From assembly GCA_033085395.1 (NCBI GenBank), contig JANQBS010000049.1, positions 124,001-188,000 of the forward strand: a DNA stretch of 64,000 nt. Reading direction: 5' to 3'. Numbering within the stretch: position 1 is the stretch's first letter; each line of letters starts with the position of its first letter. The position numbers and the translations under genes are program-made. Shown piece by piece: positions 43,740-55,719 of this stretch. Under the pieces are notes generated by a model that did no database searches, had not been told where the DNA came from, and saw only the letters and a program-made list of their open reading frames with translations. The stretch is from Xanthoparmelia taractica. Its lineage: Eukaryota; Ascomycota; Lecanoromycetes; Lecanorales; Parmeliaceae.

Positions 43740-46700
43740 ATGTATTCAACATCACATTCATACCTCGGAGGGGCCAACAGTGCCCGTCCGGGCCCTCCTC
43801 AATATGGACAGTCTTACTCCCAGCAAGGCCAGCAGCAACAAAACGGCACTCAACAGCTTGGCTACAACGCGCCGCAGCCTACGAGTTTTGGTGCAGGTCA
43901 GCTCCAACCTCAATACGCAGGCTATCAAGGCCCAGGACAGCAGCAAAGCTTTCAAGCTCCGCAACAACAGCCGCAGTACCCTGGATACCCTCAACGAAGC
44001 CAGCAGTCTTCCCAGAGTCAGCTTCCTCAGCAACAGTCTTTTCAGACCGCACAGCCGTCTCACCAGCAAGTCGCTCCGCAAAAGACAGGTCAAACCTCCT
44101 CCCAAATAGCCCAGTCCTTCTCCTCAACCCCTGCATCGCAAATTTCAGCGCCCCAGGCCGCCGCATCGAGCTCAAAAATACCGAAGATTCGGCTATCATT
44201 CTTGACTGCCACGGATCAGGCAAAGTTCGAGCAGCTTTTCAAATCGGCAGTGGGGAATGAGCAAGCTTTGGATGGTAAGCATCCAATGAAGAGCTCGCTT
44301 GCTACAACTAAAATAGGATAGGCGAGAAGGTCAAAGACTTGCTGATTCGATCAAAACTTCCTGGATCTGATCTTATGCGGATATGGTACGATCTGCATGA
44401 GACCTTGATTCTTGACAACTGACGGCTTTCCAGGACTCTCTCGGACACAACGAAATCCGGTCAGCTCCTCTTCCCAGAATTCGCCCTGGCTATGTACCTT
44501 TGCAATCTGAAGCTCGTGGGGAAGGAATTACCGCAAACTTTGCCAGAGAAGATCATGAACGAAGTTTCAAGTATGGTGGACATCATTTCATTCGGCGTTC
44601 CAGACGACAAACCTGCGGCGCCTCCTCGAAGCAATGCGCCCAACTTCAATGCCCCAACATCAGCAAGCTCCACTTCTATTGTTCAACCCCAGCCTCAGGC
44701 TTCGAACAGCCAGCTGCTCTCACAGATTACATCTCAGCCGACAGGCTTTGCAGCGCAGTATATCCCACCTCAACCAACAGGCTTTGGACATCAGCAACCC
44801 GGCTTCGTACCACAGCCAACTAGCTTTCAGCAACAGCCGACTGCATTCCAGCAAGGCGCCCAAGCCACGGGTTACCAGGGTCCCAGGCCTTCTATGCCGC
44901 CAATGCCAACGGGTTATGGATCGAATCTCTCTCCATCGCAGACTGGCAACCAACCAACAATACCTCTTAATGCTCAACCTACTGGACGCCCTGGACAGTG
45001 GGGATTTGTGAACGCTCCGGCCTCAGGATTGCCCAATATCGATGCTTTACAACAGCGTATGATGCCTCAACCAGGCCGTGAAGGAGGGTATACCACAGCT
45101 GGTCTATCAGGGAGTGCTACGGTACCCTGGGCTGTTACTAAGGATGAGAAGAAAATCTACGATCAGCTGTTCAAGGCATGGGATGGGCTTAACAAAGGTT
45201 TCATTGGTGGCGACGTTGCGATTGAGGTCATGACGCAAAGTGGACTGCCCAAAGCCGACCTCGAGAAGGTGTGGACTCTGTCCGATCCTAGTAATAGAGG
45301 AAGGCTAGATATGGATGAGTTCGCTGTCGCCATGCATTTGATTTATAGGAAGCTGAATGGCTACCCTGTGCCTAATCAGCTGCCCCCAGAGCTTGTTCCT
45401 CCATCCACAAGAAATTTCACGAATTCTATAGATACTGTTAAGTCTTTACTATCTCAAGACGCCGAGACAAGAAAGAATACGGGTTCCTTTCTCCAACCTC
45501 AAAAAACCGGTGTCAGCTATCTGAAAAATCATTCGTTCCGCACCGATTCTAACGGTATTACGCCGGGACGAAAGGATGCAACGATTTTCCGAAACAACGA
45601 CGATGACATCGGGTACAGATCGAGTGCACGCCGGAGGGTTGGTGGGGAGGGACGTACTCCCTCACCTGCTCAATCAACTTCACCATCGTCCGAAAGATCA
45701 AGTGATGATTTGTCGATCGAACAGTTGCGTAAGAAAATTCGAGAAAAGCAGGTATTGCTAGATGCGATTGACTTCAAGGATGAGAACGCTGCGGAGGAAG
45801 ACGATGCTCTTGATCGAAGGGATCGCCGGGAAGCCGAAGACCTTTATCAACGCATACGGCGGATCCAAGAGGATATTGACAGCCATCCAAAGGCAACGCT
45901 GCGGAATATTGATTCCAGCGCGGAACGAAGGGCCTTGAAACGCCAATTGCAGAGATTGACAGACCGTCTACCAGATTTAGCTTCCCAAGTCAGAAGGACA
46001 GAACGAAGCATTTCTGATGCTAGGATTGAATTATTTCGTATAAAAGATGCTAAAGCTCATCCTGCTAGCGCCTCAACGATCGTTGGTACAGGACCCGGCG
46101 GAGCTGTGACAGAAGCGGATAGGCTCAAGGCGCGCGCCAAAGCAATGATGCAGCAACGCTCTGCAGCTCTGACTGGTAAAAGTGCTCCTGCTAGCGAAGA
46201 CGACAGCGGAGCCGCTGCAAGAAGGTTGGAGGAGGAAAAATCAAAAGCCAAAAGCGAACGGGAAAACAATGAAAGTATGATCAAAGACGTTGAAGAGAGC
46301 GTTCGAGACTTCTCCCGTGGTCTTGAGGACACTCTAATGCAAGACGGTGAGGATGCGAGTAGTGAGCACGAAAGACGGAGGTGGGAAGACGGCCTGGGCG
46401 TCGAGGATGAAGTGAGAGACTTCATCTTTGATTTGCAGAGGAGTAGTCGTAGTGCCAAAGTACGAAATGAAGAGTGGGTCGTACTTCTAGCCCTTTGCTG
46501 GGCTTCTGCTGATAGTCTATAGTGCTGGTAGAAGTCGTGCCGACGATAATGGCCGCGGCCCTTCTCGCGGAGATAGCTCGCGGGACCTTACACCGACTAA
46601 CCATGATAGGAAGCCCGAGTCTCATGAGGCTTCAAGGCCAGCAGCTGCTACAGGCTCTTACTCGTCCTACAAGACAGCCGAAGATCGGGCCGCCTTCATT

Positions 46701-48374
46701 AAGCAACAGGCAGAGCAGCGTATGGCCGAACGTCTTGCAGCTCTCGGCTTAAAGCCACCAACTAAGTCCGGCGAATCTGCCCAGCAGAGACAAGACCGCG
46801 AAGCCAAGGAACGTCAACATCGCGTCCATCAAGCCGAAGCGGAGGATGCCAAGCGAGAAGAAGAGAGGCAACGTAGGCTTGCAGATGAACAACCTTCTGC
46901 TCCAGAAATCAGCAAGTCGTCTAAAAAGCCACCTCCTCCACCGACACGGAATCGTAGAGCAGACAGTGCCGCACAACGCGAGGAAGCCAAACGGCAACAA
47001 AATGATGATGCCCTCAGGGCGGAAGCCGAGCAGCGAGGAAAGGAACAAGCGATCAAGAATCAGCAGCGGGTCCAACAATCAGAGACCAGAGGCATGGAGT
47101 AAGTGTCGATTTCAGGCGAAATCGCGAAGGCAAATGCTGATACAGCGTACAGAAACGAGGCTCAAAGACAGGAAGATGAACTTGCCCGAGAGCGGGAAGC
47201 CTCGCAAGCTCGTCTCAAAGCGCTAGAAGAGCAGGTGAAGCAAGGTAAAGTTAAGAAGCAGGAGGAGAAGCGCAGGAAGCAAGCTGCGGAGAAGGAAGCA
47301 AAGGAGAAGGAAGCTAAGCTTGCAGCTCAGCGAGCAGAGCTAGAAGCTGCAAAGGAAAGGGAACGGCAATTGCAATTACAATTGGAGAGCTTAGGCGACG
47401 AGGATTCGTCTGACGAGGAGGGACCTCAAGAGATAACGCCACAAGAGACTACGCCGACCAATAGTCAGGTGCTCTCAAGAGAAGTTAGTACCCAGCCGTC
47501 TAATGTTTCATCACCACCGTTTGCGCCTGTAGTCGAGGCAGAGGCTCCAATGAGTCCAGCTCCAGCGTCCGTCCAGACTCCTGCGGCACCAGCTCTTCCA
47601 CCACCGGCAGCACCAGCACCGTCATTATCATCGTCCTACGGCGCAGACACCAAGAATCCATTTTTTAAGAAGATGAATCAAGCTAATGAGACGACTTCAA
47701 CGCCGCCATCCGTTACCCAACCGAACACGACTGTCGAATCCACGAATCCCTTTCACCGTCTTACTCAGCAGCAAGAATCCGCAAAGTCTCAACCACTCCC
47801 CCCACCTCTCACTTCTACCCCGACCGGCAGTCGCCCGTCGCGAGTCCGTCCGGAAGAAGATGAATGGTCCGTTGTTGACTCTACCTCGTCTTCAGATGAC
47901 GAAGAGGATAGCAATAAACCAACGGGAGGTAGCGCGAAACAACTCGCTTCCATGCTTTTCGGCACAATGGCACCTCCCAGACCCTTGTCAGCTATGGATG
48001 ATAAGAAGTCTCTAGGAAGCCCGACTAGCCCAGGGCCTCCAACGCCGAGTACAGCAACGGCCATGTCTCCACCGCCGCCGCCGCCCATGCCGGGCAGCTT
48101 CGACGACGAAGAACCTCCAGCTGCACCTCCTCCCCCACTCCCGCCTATGCCGACGTCAGGCGCTCCACCGGCACCTCCGCCTCCACCACCGCCGGGAATG
48201 CCAAGTGCACCACCAGCACCCCCGCCACCCCCACCTGGGATGTCGAGTGGCCTCCCGGGTGGAAAGCCGAATATAGGTGGTTTACTAGGCGATATTCAAA
48301 AGGGAACAGGATTGAAAAAGGTTCAAACCAAGGACAGGAGTACCGCTAGTACTGCTGGGCGAGTTCTGGACTGA
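43740..48374 (+). CDS. PAN1: Pan1, actin cytoskeleton-regulatory endocytic scaffold
   Basis: Five exons: 43740-44274, 44322-44385, 44434-46473, 46523-47098 and 47153-48374; product 1478 aa. The first residues MYSTSHSYLGGANSARPG match the family start. A Gln/Pro-rich N-terminus precedes two EH domains (about 166-260 and 430-520, each with a DxxxxGxLxxxEF-type loop), a long coiled coil (about 640-1080), then an acidic/Pro-rich region with polyproline and a WH2 motif near the end (GGLLGDIQKGTGLKKVQ). Pan1 activates Arp2/3 at endocytic sites with End3 and Sla1. An in-frame TAA at 47100-47102 lies inside the fourth intron (GTAAGT at 47099, acceptor CGTACAG), so it is not a break. Confidence 0.95.
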
Positions 48375-48698
48375 TTCAAAATCCGAGCCGAGGGAAAAGA
48401 GGCGAGAGAGGTAAGGGCTTCTTATCCATCCATGGTCAGGGTCGCCATTGCGGTCATTGGGAGAGGTTGTTTCACTGTATCAACTAATTGTAGAATAAGT
48501 CAACTCCGGGTTTTTGGAAGTCAAACATCAAATAGCCATGGTTTCGTAGTTGTTAAACAGAAGTTTGGAAGATTATCTGAATTCTAGAGACCTGGTGTAG
48601 AAGTACTTCTATTCGCTAGTGTCACCGGAAGTGCCAAGAATTTGTAATTTTGCCCGCACAAACTCCACGGCTACGACTTTGCTACGGCCAACAATAAT
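48375..48698. other. Intergenic between PAN1 and eIF3m
   Basis: About 320 bases: 3' end of PAN1 and promoter of eIF3m, same strand. Nothing else seen. Confidence 0.5.
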
Positions 48699-50082
48699 AT
48701 GCCTGGCCCCTCAAACACTCTGCTAATCGAAGGGTCCTTCGAAGAGCTTGCTGATGAGCTTGCACATTATATCGACGAGGTTCATAAGAAACAAGCTCCG
48801 AACAGCGCGAACGTTCAAGCAGAAATCGCGCCTCTGTTAGAGAAGGGGCAGAAGGATGAAGTCCTCAAAAAGCTCGTCACCGCCAGCGATGTGCTGAACA
48901 CCGCTCCAGAGAAGGGTGGGCTGGCTGATTGCATGTTTATTCAAGCTATGTGCTGAATCTCAGGATACAGAATTCGTAGCAGCCTACAACCTCCTCGTCC
49001 ATCTAGTCCGCCAATCACCAAACCTTGACAAGTTCCTTCCCAAAATTTGCCAGAACCTCTCCGCTCCCATCAAGTCCTCCCCAAGCAACGGCCCCGGCCT
49101 TGCCCTTTCCATCTTAACTACGATCTTCAACATACTCCCTACGACCAACGACACCCGCTACCATGTCTTCCTCGCAATTCTGCGCGTTGTGCGCAGCTCC
49201 TCCTCCTTCGAGCTCCTCCGTCCGCAACTCAAGAATCTAGACAGCTGGGTTGCGGCCTGGGAGACGGATGAAGAAGATCAACGTAAACTGTACCTCGAGA
49301 TCGCAAATGTGGCGGCGGAAGCAGGCGAAGATGCGCAGTCATACCTATATCTACTCCGAGCCCTCCGCACCATACCCGTTGACGAAGTCTCCTCGCAAGA
49401 TTCCCACAACCTCGCCATCCGTGCGCTGAAAGCCGCGTTATCCCATCCCTCGCATTTCGACTTCCAAGACCTCACCTCCAGCGATCCCATCCAGGCGCTC
49501 CGCAAGTTAGATCCGGAATGGTATGAGCTGCTTGAAATATTCAACGCGGAGCTGCTGGACGATTACCACGACTTCCTTGAATCCCACGACGATTTCCTCT
49601 CCAATGCGTCCCTCGATGCGTCAGTGCTGCATCGGAAGATGCGCCTGCTGACACTGGCTTCGCTGGCCGCGAGCACGCAAAGCCGGAGTCTACCATATCA
49701 GCACATAGCCCGCGCTCTACAGATCCCCAGTGAGGATGTCGAGATGTGGGTTATTGATGTGATCCGAGCGGGGCTGGTAGAGGGCAAGTTGTCGCAGTTA
49801 AATCAAACCTTCCTCATCCATCGTAGCACGTATCGAGTCTTTGGGGAGAAGCAATGGACCGAGGTGCAAGGGCGACTGGATACGTGGAGGGCGAGTCTGG
49901 AAGGGGTCCTCGCTGTTGTGAGACAGGAGCGAATAAAGATGTTGGGAGAGCGGGAAAGAGAGTTGAGGGAGTTGGAGGGTAGGTTGAACGGTGGAGGTGG
50001 AGGTGGCGGTGGAGGAGGAATGGGTAGAGGTATGGCGGGAGGTAGGAATCCGAGGGATGGGTTCGAGATGGGGCTTGACTGA
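48699..50082 (+). CDS. eIF3m: Translation initiation factor eIF3 subunit m (PCI domain)
   Basis: Two exons, 48699-48915 and 48971-50082, with a 55-bp intron (donor GTGGGC, acceptor GATACAG) chosen because it keeps phase; product 442 aa. The N-terminal SFEELADELAHYIDEVHKKQ and helical repeats lead to a PCI domain (about residues 245-375): LHRKMRLLTLASLAAS, IARALQIPSEDVEMWVIDVI and the winged-helix part RAGLVEGKLSQLNQTFLIHR. A Gly10 run and RG-rich tail close the protein. eIF3m belongs to the octamer core of eIF3, which binds the 40S subunit. The exact acceptor could shift by a few residues (CTCAG at 48963), but only GATACAG keeps phase. Confidence 0.93.
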
Positions 50083-50518
50083 AGTCACAAGCAATGGCGG
50101 CTCAACGGCACGACGACTATGAAATTAAAAGCGAGGGATGGGGCTGTAGCATCAACGGGATTGCCAGTTTGTCACAGCCATGACAACCGTTTGATATTTC
50201 TAGCCGTTGAAACTTTAACCTCTCTCGCGTCCCTTTGTTTCTCTTCCTCTTCCTCTTCCTCTTCCTCTTCCCCTATGCCAAAAAAAAAGAAACATTTCCG
50301 TCCCTTCCGGCCGTCCTCCTTCCTCCAATCTCTTCTCACAAGCCCTTCCCATTCTCCCCTCTATCTACAATCGCGATCATATAAACCCGCCCCCCCCTTC
50401 TTCATCCATTTCTCTTTTCAAAAAGATATCCCCGCCTGCTAATTTTTATCTTCCACCACCTGCCTGCTCCCATCTCTCATCTCCCATCTCCCTTACTGCT
50501 CATCCGTTTTTCAAGCTC
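50083..50518. promoter_or_regulatory. CT-rich region with TATA-like element
   Basis: After the eIF3m 3' end the sequence becomes strongly pyrimidine-rich, with TCTTCC repeats (about 50240-50272), an ATATAAAC element near 50377-50386 and a CT-rich leader up to the ATG at 50519. The arrangement resembles promoters of highly expressed fungal genes and suggests that a transcript starts here. Confidence 0.4.
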
Positions 50519-50803
50519 ATGGCTATCGATATCCCACTCACAGACCTCCGGCCGCCTTTCCTTTCCTTTCCCATTTCATTTTCCCTTTCCTTTCCCCTTT
50601 CCCCGTGCCTAGCCAAGTATCCAACCGACCTACACCTTTACAGCGCAGAACGCGGAAGGCAACACGGCTCCAGGGCTGTGCCTTCCCCTCCCCGCAAGCA
50701 GATCGTTTCCTCCAACCTCGACTTCAGAGACGGAGATGCTGTCTCTCTTGATGTATCCGGGTATCAAGTCGTGCGCTTGATGGATGGATGGGTGGGTGGG
50801 TGA
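50519..50803 (+). CDS. Small orphan ORF, possible expressed gene
   Basis: 94 codons starting MAIDIPLTDLRPPFLSFPIS. The beginning is encoded by CT-rich sequence (Phe/Ser/Pro/Leu). The second half (about residues 36-88) has more balanced composition, including DFRDGDAVSLDVSGYQVVRL, before the frame runs into GGAT/GGGT repeats and stops. Support comes from the TATA-like element and leader upstream; no family is recognised. It could equally be the first exon of a longer transcript or a chance ORF. Confidence 0.25.
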   Translation: MAIDIPLTDLRPPFLSFPISFSLSFPLSPCLAKYPTDLHLYSAERGRQHGSRAVPSPPRKQIVSSNLDFRDGDAVSLDVSGYQVVRLMDGWVGG

Positions 50804-52824
50804 GTGAGAGAGAGGTTGATGGGATTGGTTGGGGTGATTGGGTGAGAGGTTGGTGGATAAGTGAGAGAGAGAGAGGTTGATGGGTTGATAGGTTGGTAAG
50901 TGATTGGGTGAGATGTTGGTGGATGAGCGATTGGGTGATGGGGTTGGGTGAGAGGTTAAAAGGTTGATGGATGGCGTTGGTGTTTTGGGGGGGGGGGGGG
51001 GGGAAGTGTTTAGGTTTCTGAAAGTGCAGAGGTAAAGGCGGACATGACGAGGTGGATGCTGCGTTGTATATTTTATATTTTACTTTATTTCTTGATCGGA
51101 TGTGGGTTCATAGGTAAGATGGGTGGTTTATAGAAGAGTGAGGGTATGTACTCTTACTCTCGATTGCATTGCGGTGTGCAAAGAGTGCAACAGTCATGTA
51201 TCCCTTACCTTACTGTACATCATCTAGCGAGGGAAGTCGAGAAGGGATTTTATACGCGGGTGTTTCTGTTTTCTGATTTTTCACTTTCTTCTATTCTTCT
51301 TTTCTGTATGTAGGGGAGAGTGAAGAATGGAGAAGCACTCATCCTGTCTTCTCCTTCTCCTTCTCCTTCTCTCTATCCTTCTTCTCCTTCTCCCTCTTCC
51401 GTTCTTCTTAATTCATACGTCTCTTCAGCATGTACACGGACCCTCCATCCATGAATTCCATCCCATTACATTCCACTTATACCTTATCAATCAACCTCCA
51501 AAATTCCCCCATACTTTACTCTTCACAGTCTTCCCTACATGAATTCCCGACACCCTACGAAAACCCGCAAAAGAAGGTACAAGTATGTATCTACGCCGTT
51601 ACACCGTGTATAATACGTACGATGACGTGTAATTGACCCGCTCGCCCAAAGCGATTTCCCCCGTGCGCGGTTTTGATTTTTTATCTTTTTTGCTTTCTTT
51701 CTTCTTTCTGCAACGTTGGACCTGCTCTGAGGTCAGGGAGCAGGAATACGTAGTGAGTTGGAGAGCACGACCGAATGTGAGTGAGAACGAACGAATAGAG
51801 GCACGGGTAAGAAAGAGCTGTTGATAATGGTAGCCTTTTTCTTCCGTTCCTCCTTTTTTTTTTTTTTTTCGCTCGTTCAACCATGTTTCTTTCGCTTGGT
51901 GATAATCCTCCTCCTTCCCCTCCTCCCACCATCCCCATACAAATCCGGACATCAAAAATTCAACAGGATCCCGTGCCTACATACCTTTAGAATACTGCTT
52001 CATCCAATATGCATGTGCGTACTTTGCGATTATATATATCATGTATACATGCACACATGATTTACAGATGAAGATAAAATATCCAACTTCAAAGTTACCG
52101 ACTCTGGGGAGGATCACGATACTACAGTACTATAGGGTAGAGTAGGAGAGTAGAATAGACATCGAATACACACCACAACGACGGTTCAAATCCCACTACG
52201 TACTTGGTACTTTACCTTGCCAGATTATGAATAAAGCGCTGACTTACTCTAATATTAAGCCAGTGACAAAGATATACCTCGTGCGCCTTGGTTTGATTTA
52301 CTATACTTTACTTTACCCTGTATATATGTAATGTAGATGAAATACGTATCTTCTAAATACCAATAGCATCCAACAAACGAGGATGATTCTTGAGACATCG
52401 ATATAGATTGGAAAGCTTTTGAGACAAAACGTCTAATGTATATATACAGAATCTAGATGAAGGATATGTACTTGAAGTAAATGCTAATATATACTTGATG
52501 TAGATGCCGCAAGAGAACATTGTGCCACCTGGTTGTGTATTGGATACACAAGCACGCTATACCATGCCATGCCGTGCCATCCTACTAATGCAATCATCTC
52601 CCGTTTCCAATACTGAAGCTTGTAAATATATCCAGATGAATAGAATCCCACCGGGATGGTATCGACCGGTACCATCGCCATCGTCTTTCCGAAACGTTCA
52701 TTATCCAAGCAAGCCTCAAGCCGTTCCTTGTTGTAATGCCTTCCGAGTCATGACACTAATCTCCAAGAAAGCGGCCGAGGATCTGATCAAAAGTCACCCC
52801 ACCAAGCTCATGGGCCTCTCAGGC
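50804..52824. other. Repeat-rich non-coding stretch
   Basis: No supported gene in 2 kb. From 50790 to 50980 an irregular G-rich minisatellite (units like GGTTGATGGG and GTGAGAGAGA) is followed by a run of about 17 G at 50988-51003. CTTCTC-type repeats lie at about 51345-51405 and a T-run at about 51853-51869. The right part is AT-rich with TATA-like ATATATA stretches. Short open frames here are low-complexity. Confidence 0.6.
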
Positions 52825-55719
52825 TCATAATCGACAATTGACAACCTGCAGTCCCAACTCGGCAATCATGCTCACCCAATCCACGTCCTCCCTACCTCCC
52901 TCCACGCCTTTCCTTCTCAGCTCCTCTCTCCGCCTGTCCTGCTGGTCGCAGACAATCTCCAGTAGCTGCCTCGCAGCCACACCGTTTCGGCCTATGGTAT
53001 CCTCCTCCATCTTCTTCATCAGCGCTAGAATCTCCATGCGCTCGTCTTGCGTTCCTGCAACGAAGCCAGACATGAACAACGGGAAGACGATGAACTTGCG
53101 CTCCAAATGATTATGGGAGACGATTTCACGGGCCAGTTGTATAATTTCGCCTCTACATTGAGAGACTTCGTGGATGAAGGATGATGGCGAAAGCAGACGT
53201 TGGGTGCTGTACATGGAACAGTGAGAGTAGATTAAGCATGCGCGGTAGAGGACGTATGACTGAGGTCTCTGTCAGCGAGTTACCCTAAAGCGGTTTTCAG
53301 GTGAATTTAGCGTATGTAGAGACTTTTCAGACGTTGTTGGAATCAACGGTGCCGTAAAGGAGCAAGTGGCATAGTCTTCCCACGGGCAAATCAAGGATTT
53401 GTGCCTGTGGGACCAATACAGCAAACTTTCAAAAGCAAATGGATAAGGTTTCACTCACGTGTTCAAAGATGCCTCTGGCCCCTACCGGCAGGATCTGGTT
53501 GCAGTAACCGTTCGCCACCGCCACAGGCATCTGAGCATTCCATGCCCTTCTGAGCGTGTCTTGCAACACGCCAATCCTCTCGTTGCGGCTCTGCATAACA
53601 GCATGATTCTTATCATCAGGATGCTGCTTTTCTTCTGCTCGAATGTCCCTGGCTAAAAGCCCTAGCTCCGCCGCTAGAATAACCATGCGGCGATGGAAGG
53701 CAAGAGCGCTAGGCAACGCTCCATAGCCATTCGGGGAAGCAAGGCCACAGGAAGGAGAGTTATAGTCATCGGCGTGGTAGGGATTCTGGGAGCTCATGCC
53801 TGAAGCTAGAATGTTGCGGCGGAGCATTGTTTCGACGAATTCGCCGTGGCCCATGCCCGAGAGAACTACATGAGTGTCTATGCTGGCAACCCACCAGACT
53901 ATGAACGAGTAGGGTTCGTGGCCATACATCTCCCGGCGGAGGAGCGTGATGCGAAGTAGTTGGTCGATGTGCTGAGGCCACAACGATAGAGTACGCGGTT
54001 CGCCAGCTGCGATCTGGACAGCAATTTTAACAAGACAACTCGATGAAGGTATCAGAACGTGAGACGGCAATCTTACCTCGTATAGAAGAAGGATGAAGTG
54101 GGTCAGAAACACGCCGTCCGAAGTGAGGTCTTGCTCGCTTCTCAAGCTAGACTGCAGTGATGGAAGCGCCTGCTGGTAATGTTGTAAGGCGTCTAAATTG
54201 GCCACACCATTCTTGTAGGACATGCTTAATGCACAAAATGCCATCAGGGCGTGATAGAGCTGTAGAGGGATTTGATCAGCCAAACTGCATGACGGATGCC
54301 TTTAGAGTTGCCTCTCCAGAGTTACAGTGACCGGCCATGCCTTCATTTGGGCAGCTCGGTGTAAACATACCGGTAGGAAGCTAGCAGCCTGCTTTTCAAA
54401 TACGTCCGGGGCCGATAGAGCCCCAGTCTCCAATGAGGTCCCCAGGGAATCTCGGTGGACCTGCGCTAGATGCCGATACACAAAGGTTTTGTAATAGTAC
54501 ACCAGTTGATGATCCCGCCCATCCCGGTGAGCCATCCTCATTAACGGTGTGTTGTCATACGAGAACCTAAAGAAATCAGTGCGATGTGTAGATCCCGCAG
54601 AAGATGGAAGCGAGAGGGTCGACGTTCTCGAAGATAGCGCTTGAACGACAGCACTCGTGGGCGACCCAAATTTGGGTGTGTCGTCTTCGAAGGTTTTCAG
54701 GATGACGATGTCTGGATCCTTGGACATCGGAGTGTCGTTGAAATGATCACCGTCGGGTCCATCATATTGCGGCTGCTTGCTACTGAATTGGTCTGCATAC
54801 TCGCTCCCGCGTCGTTTTGATGCTATGATCTTCGGCGAATTCCGATCATGCTGGTTGTCTTTGTATTCGTCGAATTCGGCAAAACTTGAAGGGTTGACCA
54901 CAAGATAATAAGAGCCGGGTGTTCTGAATTCCGCTTTCGTCTCTCGATCCTCGTCATTGGTCAACATGGAGAAAGGAGGGAGCAGATCTTCTTGCTGTTG
55001 GCACACGCGTCGGCGTTTGAATGGTCGTGGTAGGGATGCTGCTAACGTTGAGCTAGAGCGTTATAGACCAATGGACAGAACATACGATCCCAAACCGGTC
55101 CCCCTGAGCCTGCTACACCGGCCATCTTTTCCACCACCCTCGGCGTGTCATCTTTGAACGAAAGTCGAGGATTGTAGTCGCATGGATGTCCTAGACGGGA
55201 ACATGGCTAGAAGAAGGGTCAATCATAGCACCTCAACATATCTGCTGTAAAAGCGATTGAATCATGTCTGACGCACTGTGCATTCGGGCCTAGCTTCATC
55301 ACATCTGGAAAGAAAAAGTGACGGTGAGTATACGCTTGCTGTTGCAGGACTGCGTCCGAGGGGGTACTAACTTGACCTTGCGTGTCTGCGAGCATGTCAG
55401 TCAGTTTCAAGAACAGTGTATCGAGCCTGCTGGGGAAGCGATTACCCGACACGTCCTGAACTCCAACGGTCAGCCGAAAAGCCCAGGAGAAAATGAAAGG
55501 GAGAAAGGAGACGCACCAGCATCCGAACCTTGACCTTGGAGGTAGACGAGTCCTGGGCACATTCACACTGGCGATGATTGTAGGATCCGACTGGGTGGAG
55601 ACCAACTGATATCTAGGTGCAATAGCTGGCAGTTGAGCTTTCCGAGCCTTGCCTGGTTTCTGAGATTTGGATATGGAAGCAGTCGGCCTGCCTTGCATTG
55701 GGAGGACGGCGGCGGTCAT
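52825..55719 (-). CDS. Zn2Cys6 transcription factor with micro-exons in the zinc cluster
   Basis: Nine exons: 55719-55517, 55455-55446 (10 nt), 55385-55372 (14 nt), 55304-55277 (28 nt), 55206-55086, 55041-54371, 54259-54077, 54013-53459 and 53259-52825; all phases agree, product 739 aa. The zinc cluster is rebuilt exactly from five exons: FGCWTCRTRKVKCDEARPEC then TPCSRLGHPC, i.e. C-x2-C-x6-C-x6-C-x2-C-x6-C, followed by DYNPRLSFKDDTPRVVEKM. The N-terminal 60 residues are basic and Ser/Pro-rich. The rest is the fungal-specific regulatory domain (LYHALMAFCALSMSYKNG, ALQHYQQALPSLQSSL, LLRITLLRREMYGHEP). A nuclear regulator with unknown targets. Intron 8 (199 bp) is longer than typical. Confidence 0.88.

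Noticed and set aside
47097..47105. Apparent nonsense codon (TAA) in the PAN1 frame
   Set aside because: It lies in a GTAAGT donor; a 54-bp intron to 47152 restores frame, so the gene is not broken.
51327..52060. Several 60-120 codon frames in CT-rich sequence
   Set aside because: Leu/Ser/Phe- or Lys/Glu-rich translations of CTTCTC repeats and a T-run, without conserved features.
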